DNA of 64,000 bases, taken from positions 15,661,667 to 15,725,666 of the forward strand of contig OX424568.1 in NCBI GenBank assembly GCA_949152475.1, written 5' to 3'. Positions 58,330 to 64,000 of the stretch are shown here, piece by piece; within the stretch, counting starts at the first letter, position 1, and each line of letters opens with the position of its first letter. The notes under the pieces were generated by a model that saw only the letters and a list, made by a program, of their open reading frames with translations, was not told the origin of the DNA and searched no databases. The DNA comes from Terebella lapidaria. Its lineage: Eukaryota; Annelida; Polychaeta; Terebellida; Terebellidae. The position numbers and the translations under genes are program-made.

Positions 58330-61300
58330 CTAGCCTTCCCCCATCGTCATGGGCTCCTCATCCGTGCCGCCTGTCTTGGGGTCTGGCGGCGGTGACGAGT
58401 CCCTACGCCGCGGAAGCAGCGGAGCCGGCATAGTGAAAGCCGGCTGCACGGGCGGATGAGGCAGGCCCGGTGGAGCTTGCAGGGGCTTTTGTGGTGAGCC
58501 CTGCAATCCGGGTCCTGACGGAGCCATCACGACGGAGGCCGGTAGAGAGGTCGCGCCGAGATCTGCAATGGCGCGGAACATCTCCACCGTATCGCGGGTG
58601 CGCTGTGGACCGGCCGTCCGTTCTCCCCACACCTGGACTAGGTATGGGTAGATGGCCAGCTCCAAAGCGGCATCCGGGCGCCGGAGAGCCGCCTGGTTCA
58701 GGGCGGACGACTCGGGGTCATCGACGCCCTGGAGTAGGCGAGTCCGAGCGGCCTCGGCTTCGTCAAGACGACGCCGTAGCTGCTCATTCTCAGCCTCCAG
58801 GTGCTCCATCCGTGCGGCTACCTCTGGGGCGGGGGCGGACGCCCCGGACTGCTCGGCAAGAGCGGCGGTCCGACCCTGGTCGAACGCGCGCCGCTCAATG
58901 ACGGCCGACAAAGTCCGGTAGCTCTCTAGGCTCCGCCGGGTGCCTTCCATGAGGCCCTGGTCGTATGCGAGATCGCATGCGACACGGGAGGCCTCGGCGC
59001 GGCACCGGCTGAACCGATCCAGAGAGCTGTCCATCTCCGCCACAAGGTACTCCGCCGCTCGGGTGAGTCGACCACGCTGGGGGTGATCCCAGGGGTGCTC
59101 CTCCCGAGCGCGGACCAACGCGGCTACACCTGCGGACCCCAAGTCACGAATGACTCGGGGCACCGGCAGGTTCACCAACGCCGGGTCACCGGGGATCCGG
59201 TCCATACCATCACGACGATGGCCGACCGCCTGGCCTACAGACTCGCGGAAAGTCTCGTAGACGCTGGCGGTCGTGGGACCGAGCCTCCGGCGTACGTCCG
59301 CCATGGCGTCGAGGGGGTCCAAGTCCAGGAAGGCGGTGCTTTGCCATCCCGCGGACGTCCCCTCAACTACCAACGAGGACGCGGACGTCGACCTCGAGAG
59401 AGGTACCGCACGTCCGCTACTGCTCGCAACCGAGGGAGTCACGCGTGGGGTCCTTGGCGGGACCACCGACGCGGTACTCGAGGAGGCGGAGGTGTCTGCC
59501 ACCACCCGTCCCTCAGACGGACCCGCGGGTACCGTCACCTCGAGCAAGCCCGGGAAATCCTCCTGAGTCAGCGCACCCGGAGACTGCAGGGGCGTCGTCC
59601 CGGCCGGAGTCTTTCCGGCGGACGAACTCTTCCCCTGAGTCTTCGGCTGGGGGCGCGGCTTAGGAGAAGCCACTCGTGTCTTGGCCGCGATCTGCGGCAT
59701 CTCCGACACGACCATGGTCACCCGGTGCCGTTCTTCACCTGCCTGGGTCGCCGGCGGTTGACGGACAGCCTCTGCTGCTGTCCGGGCGGCTTCCGCCGCC
59801 TGGTACTCCGCCGGGGTCTGGCCCATTGACGCCGTCAGGCGAGCGGTGTAGCTCGAGCTCGCGGACACAACGCCAGACTCCTTCCAGGCATCGTCCATGA
59901 TGCGCTGTGCAAAGCGCCATGGACCCCAGTGAAAGAATCGGTGCTTCACCGTTCCTGACGTAGTCATGAACGATGCCACCCTCGGTGGAATGTATCCAAA
60001 ATTGAATACAGGCCCCACTTCATCACCAACGGTGTGAAGTCCCTCACCGCGGTGTGCACCCGAGCGGTGATTATTAAGGGCCTCCAAACTGGCGAAAAAT
60101 CGTTGCTGAGGTCTACTGGAGTAGCACCTCTTGCAAACGAACATTTGCATCCAGGGGTAGTGGTACCCCGCAACATGTCGACTCAAGTGGTCGTAGGAAG
60201 GATACCTACGATCCCGGTTGAGCGCAAGGTGCGGGTCCTCATACCCGTCCAGGGATTCCGGACAGAGTTGGCATAATACACCCTCCTCTGTCTCGGGCGG
60301 CAACCCGACACGCTCCTCGTCCGTGAGTGGACGAGGCCGTGTGAAAGGCGTGTCGGCCGCCGCGCCGGCCGCCGCTGTGCGGCGCCCTTGCGGATCCCTG
60401 CCATACAGCGGGAGGAACATGTGTCCCTGACGGACTCCAGGGAGTTCGGGGCCCATTTCGGCCCGCAGCCTCTGGATAGAGGGCTGCTCCGAGGACGACC
60501 GTTTCTTCTTTTTGGCCGCCCCCGAATGATTCTCCGACCTGGTTTGTCGGGGCACACTCTTCCCGCGTGGGGGCGCGGCCCTCTGTTGCTGCGCAACGAA
60601 AGACCGCCGTCCCGCTTCCAGTGCGGCGTCAGACAGGTGGACCCCGTCTTTCTCCGCGCGCTTCCGGAGGAGTTCTAAGCGAAGATCTCCCTCCTTCGGC
60701 ACGGGACGCCCTCGGTCCACTGGACTCGACCCCACCTCCGCAGCTCCGGTAGGTCTCTTGGTACCGGAGGAAGAAGAAGAGGAGGTTCCTTTTGGTGCCT
60801 GGATAGGCACCCGCTTACTGGAACCTCCCGCGCCCGGGCCGGATCCCGCGGAGGCGCCGCCCGCACCAGATCCCGAGGGATTAGGCGTCTTGGCGTCTCC
60901 GGGTTTGGCGGAGGACCCTGTCTTGCCGCCCGGCTTAGGCGCCAGCGGCTGAGGTCCTCCGGACTTCGATCCGGTTTGAGGCGAGGGGCCGCTGGACTTC
61001 TTTTTCCGGTGCGGCCGCTTCTTCTTCTTTTTCTTCGGAGGCGAGGAGGCCGGGTCAGGGTCGGATCCGGCCTCAGATTGCCCGCGCTCAGAGGCTTCCA
61101 GCTCTTGCTGGGCTCTCCACTGCTTCTGGGCAATCTCCCGGGCTCGACGGCGAGTACGCCTAGAGACGGGCGATGTAAACCCGTCATCTCGGTTCTCGGT
61201 CTCCTTCGAGCCAGACTCCTGTTCCTGAGGCGGCGCTTGGGATGCGGCTTCCTCAGCCGCGTCAACCTGCTCCGCCCAAGTCCCAGGGGCCTTCTGGTCG

Positions 61301-61776
61301 TGCGGACCAGACTCCGCAGGTGCGGACACCGAGGAGTTCTCGGCGGAACCGGTGTCCGGACGGCTACGGCCATCCGGACGGGTTTCCGCACGAGTACTCT
61401 CATCCGGACCCAAAGACGCAAGCATCTCCGGGTGCGGATGCAACTCAATATCCACATCCACGAGTCCCACACCACCGCAGTCCATCACCTCTTCCATACG
61501 AGGAAAAGGCGACGGATTCAAGAGCTGCTCGGCGCCTGGCGTGGCCGAGTCACTCTCTGCGGGGCGGTCCTCCGCGACCTCGCTCTCGGACTCGGTTCCT
61601 GTGTAAGAACCAGAGCCGGAGCTGGATTCCGCAGAACCCATCTCTTCGCCTTCGGAGACATGTTCATTGTCCACATCCTCAGGCTTAGCTAGGGGTCTCG
61701 AGTACACACTAGTGCGCTCTAGAGACCCCTCCTCCCTTCCCACATCACTACCCCAGCCGTCACTTGATTCTGACAT
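58330..61776 (-). CDS. Large post-pol ORF of the LTR element, C2H2-like fingers and coiled coil, unknown function
   Basis: 1,148 residues from the ATG at 61776. An acidic serine/glutamate-rich N terminus (about 1-240) is followed by a Lys/Pro/Ser/Gly-rich basic stretch with KKKKKKRPHRKKK near 250-265. Near 505-585 are two cysteine-histidine clusters: CQLCPESLDG...HLSRHVAGYH and CKRCYSSRPQQ...LNNHRSGAH, resembling long-spaced C2H2 fingers. Then comes a Pro/Ser/Thr-rich linker and, near 1025-1055, a coiled coil (EHLEAENEQLRRRLDEAEAA). There is no signal peptide or membrane segment, so it is not a typical envelope protein, and no CCHC knuckle marks it as an ordinary gag. It lies 1.9 kb after the end of pol in the same orientation and before the polypurine tract. 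Composition (GC-rich) matches the element. A gag of a second element, or a captured host gene, are alternatives. Confidence 0.6.
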   Translation of the reverse strand: MSESSDGWGSDVGREEGSLERTSVYSRPLAKPEDVDNEHVSEGEEMGSAESSSGSGSYTGTESESEVAEDRPAESDSATPGAEQLLNPSPFPRMEEVMDCGGVGLVDVDIELHPHPEMLASLGPDESTRAETRPDGRSRPDTGSAENSSVSAPAESGPHDQKAPGTWAEQVDAAEEAASQAPPQEQESGSKETENRDDGFTSPVSRRTRRRAREIAQKQWRAQQELEASERGQSEAGSDPDPASSPPKKKKKKRPHRKKKSSGPSPQTGSKSGGPQPLAPKPGGKTGSSAKPGDAKTPNPSGSGAGGASAGSGPGAGGSSKRVPIQAPKGTSSSSSSGTKRPTGAAEVGSSPVDRGRPVPKEGDLRLELLRKRAEKDGVHLSDAALEAGRRSFVAQQQRAAPPRGKSVPRQTRSENHSGAAKKKKRSSSEQPSIQRLRAEMGPELPGVRQGHMFLPLYGRDPQGRRTAAAGAAADTPFTRPRPLTDEERVGLPPETEEGVLCQLCPESLDGYEDPHLALNRDRRYPSYDHLSRHVAGYHYPWMQMFVCKRCYSSRPQQRFFASLEALNNHRSGAHRGEGLHTVGDEVGPVFNFGYIPPRVASFMTTSGTVKHRFFHWGPWRFAQRIMDDAWKESGVVSASSSYTARLTASMGQTPAEYQAAEAARTAAEAVRQPPATQAGEERHRVTMVVSEMPQIAAKTRVASPKPRPQPKTQGKSSSAGKTPAGTTPLQSPGALTQEDFPGLLEVTVPAGPSEGRVVADTSASSSTASVVPPRTPRVTPSVASSSGRAVPLSRSTSASSLVVEGTSAGWQSTAFLDLDPLDAMADVRRRLGPTTASVYETFRESVGQAVGHRRDGMDRIPGDPALVNLPVPRVIRDLGSAGVAALVRAREEHPWDHPQRGRLTRAAEYLVAEMDSSLDRFSRCRAEASRVACDLAYDQGLMEGTRRSLESYRTLSAVIERRAFDQGRTAALAEQSGASAPAPEVAARMEHLEAENEQLRRRLDEAEAARTRLLQGVDDPESSALNQAALRRPDAALELAIYPYLVQVWGERTAGPQRTRDTVEMFRAIADLGATSLPASVVMAPSGPGLQGSPQKPLQAPPGLPHPPVQPAFTMPAPLLPRRRDSSPPPDPKTGGTDEEPMTMGEG

Positions 61777-63686
61777 CAAGCGCTCTAATCGCTCTAAACA
61801 CTGGGAGTCAGATCCGCAGATCCGTCTCCACCAGTGCCGAGCGCTTGAATGACCAGTAAGTGTCGAGTTACATCGATTATAGGCATCAAGTGTTGGCAGT
61901 TATACTGCACACGCATCGTATGACGCGTTCCCGTGGAAACGTCTATTCACTGCATCTACCCGATCGACAGACAAAAGGACGTTTTACACTACCGCATTCA
62001 CATACACGCATCTCCCCCCGGTGACTCCTATCGTGCCATGTATACGGGTGGCTTGTGTACACAAGCCATCCCGGGGGAACCCGCTAAAATACTACAATAA
62101 TTAACAGCAGTCATTAGCAATAGCTTTCGCACTGGCGATCAATGACGTGAAGTTAATCACCCTCGCAGGTTAAAGATTGTATACAATGTATCAAAAAGCC
62201 AAACTACTTGTGGGTGTTACGATTATGTCACCCTATCAGCAGCGATAAATAAAAATTTAACACCGCTCAAGCAGCAATGAAAATAAATCCACCACCGCTT
62301 GCATGCTTTTCATAGATCACGGCATACAGCCTTCGATACAATGTACACAATCTCCTACACCCCTCTTGCGAAAGCAGAAATCTCCCGATTTCTTACTCTC
62401 TATTGCACCAAGGACAAGAGATATATCACTAAACTTTCCCATATATTGGATAAATGAGTAAGAATAGCATTTCCACGGGAACACGCACACACTTGTGGCT
62501 TATAATCCTCCCATAAATAATAAATGAGATGGAAAATAAACAAAATCACTCCCCATAGCCCCTGGCACGCTTGCAGGGCGATCGGACATACCCATGACGT
62601 CCGGACAGACAATCGGGCGCCCTATGGGCGTTTGCAAAGCGCCCACTAGCAACCCCGACGTACTGCCCGGCCGCGGAGCGGTGCCCGGTCCAGCCCAGAG
62701 CCTCCTCAAACGACTACCGGAGCGCGGAGCCAATAGATTAGACGCGGAGCCGGCATGGTCCATAACCTCAATGGTTAGGGGGCGAACCCTTCATACTGGC
62801 GCCCAATCTAGAGGCGCCCAAAGATGGTGAAAGCAATAGCCGGCGGACGTCCGGAGCTGCCCGCGGACGGAGTCCAGGCCGGACGCCTACCATTGTACGG
62901 CGTATTGCCCTTATCCAATGAATATGAAATTGGAATTAAAAGCCACCACAAGTGTTGCGCATGTAATATACGACCCCCTTCTTAGAAGGAGGCCGGGGTT
63001 CCGGTCATTCCGGCCGGACCGCATATTGTAAGGTACGATCCGGACGAGAACGAGCGTCACCCGCTGCCGCGGCTGGTCCGCACACGCGGACTTAACAACC
63101 GCTCCATTATCGTAATGGATAGTCGGTTTCCTGCCGTAAGAAACCTTAATTACTATAACCGTAATTATAGTAATGGCTCACGGGGGATAACTACACCGAA
63201 GTGCATCATCTTAAAGCGCCGCGGACGCCGGACGAGTCACGCGGACGAACCGCGGACATCAGTCCTCACCTGCGGACACTATCCCCGCGTCCAGAGCCAG
63301 TTCCCCAAATCCGTGGGAAGGCGCTTCTCCCGTAGCGGACGTAAATCCCAACCTCAGTCTGGCCATATAAGAGGTTGTCCCGGGACCAGGGGCGTCCGGC
63401 CGGATCAGTAAACTCGTCCGGCCAGCGTAACCGTTGTGCGGATTACGCCGAACAGCCGTCCACAATGTGCGGACAGGCCATCCGCACGTCCCTGGCGCTG
63501 GAAACTACAGGAGGGCGGATGCGGAGCGGCGGCGGTACGACATGAAAGTCTCCGCGGACCTCAACTCCGAAGATAGCCACAAAGTAGCCACCCGCGGAGG
63601 TAAGTCGTGCGGACTCTCACGGAACAACCTAAAACCCGTCCGTAGTATGATAGACGGGTACCGCAGACGCATCCGCATGGGCGGAA
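61777..63686. other. GC-rich spacer between pol and the large ORF
   Basis: No coding frame of note on either strand. CGGAC and GCGGAC words are strikingly frequent from about 62550 to 63690. CTAAGAAGGGGGTCG (minus strand, about 62972-62986) resembles a second polypurine tract. Confidence 0.5.
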
Positions 63687-64000
63687 GGTTATTCCCACCC
63701 ATACCGGGCTGGCGCACGTGGTTTCCGGCGTGGCCGCTCATCATCCGCAGGTACTGGAGGGAGCGGGGGTACCTGCGGATCGCCGTCATCTGGCTGATAG
63801 CCACCCAGTCCATCATCTGACGGGTCAGAGAGGTCCGGGAGGCCCACCATACGGCGCACACGCTCGTCCGGAGTCCGCGGATGCTGACCAGACGGATCCC
63901 ACACGGGAGCATCATCCGGTTCCGCATCTTGAACGAGCGGATCCATGACAAGCGGGCCCTCGTACTTCTTCAGATTATCGATATGGACAACCAGAACCCT
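63687..64000 (-). CDS. C-terminal end of a Ty3/gypsy-type pol (integrase tail), partial
   Basis: Enters from the right edge in frame as RVLVVHIDNLKKYEGP, the conserved end of the integrase C-terminal domain (VVHVDxLKxY) in Ty3/gypsy elements. An acidic, proline-rich tail follows, ending PRRKPRAPARYGWE and stop; a basic RRxxRxPxRY tail is usual for these polyproteins. Protease, reverse transcriptase and catalytic integrase lie outside the window. Confidence 0.75.

Noticed and set aside
59083..61692. Plus-strand frames of 238 and 248 codons
   Set aside because: Shadows of the GC-rich 1,148-residue minus-strand frame; Arg/Gly/Pro-rich with no domain.
62797..62806. Plus-strand TGGCGCCCAA, like a primer-binding site
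   Set aside because: No plus-strand LTR end (CA) directly precedes it and no plus-strand gag follows. The surrounding element is on the minus strand.

Overview
The window is nuclear DNA of an animal. It shows split genes with canonical GT/AG junctions, an intronless TRAF-like gene and a glycosyltransferase gene, and many DNA transposons, LINEs, LTR elements and satellites. A Drosophila-type cryptochrome, frequent TACATGTA words and AGGTCA-rich intronic repeats suggest a marine lophotrochozoan, probably a mollusc. That placement is inference.

1-7.2 kb: the first five coding exons of a cryptochrome, minus strand. They join in phase with consensus splice sites and give about 229 N-terminal residues; the gene runs off the left edge. 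Its large intron 2 holds an intronless TRAF-like gene in antisense orientation, with its own TATA box and poly(A) signal, and a Harbinger-like element. Intron 3 holds AGGTCA-rich tandem repeats. Intron 5 holds a dispersed repeat found again inside the LINE region.

7.2-23.3 kb: intergenic DNA made largely of mobile elements. These are a solo LTR, an A-B-B-A direct-repeat element, short perfect palindromes with flanking duplications, a Transib-like element containing a Tc1/mariner-type MITE, a foldback element made of inverted 21-bp repeats, and a second MITE of the same family nested in another inverted-repeat element. 23.4-24.5 kb: a single-exon beta-1,3-galactosyltransferase-like gene, minus strand.

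25.4-37.45 kb: a Jockey/CR1-group LINE whose ORF1 is interrupted by two insertions and whose ORF2 is frameshifted. A 5,166-bp block holding most of it is tandemly duplicated with only four differences seen by eye.

40.1-53.0 kb: about 13 kb of satellite with mirror symmetry. Two minisatellite arrays of one family lie in opposite orientation around a 95-bp satellite, and the outer ends are inverted repeats. It looks like a giant foldback structure.

55.8-64 kb: a tRNA-derived SINE, a LINE-like tail, then a GC-rich Ty3/gypsy-type LTR retrotransposon on the minus strand. It shows the end of pol at the right edge, a 1.9-kb spacer, a 1,148-residue ORF with paired C2H2-like fingers and a coiled coil, a polypurine tract and a 1,021-bp LTR. 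The large post-pol ORF, which does not look like an envelope gene, is the best candidate here for something undescribed.
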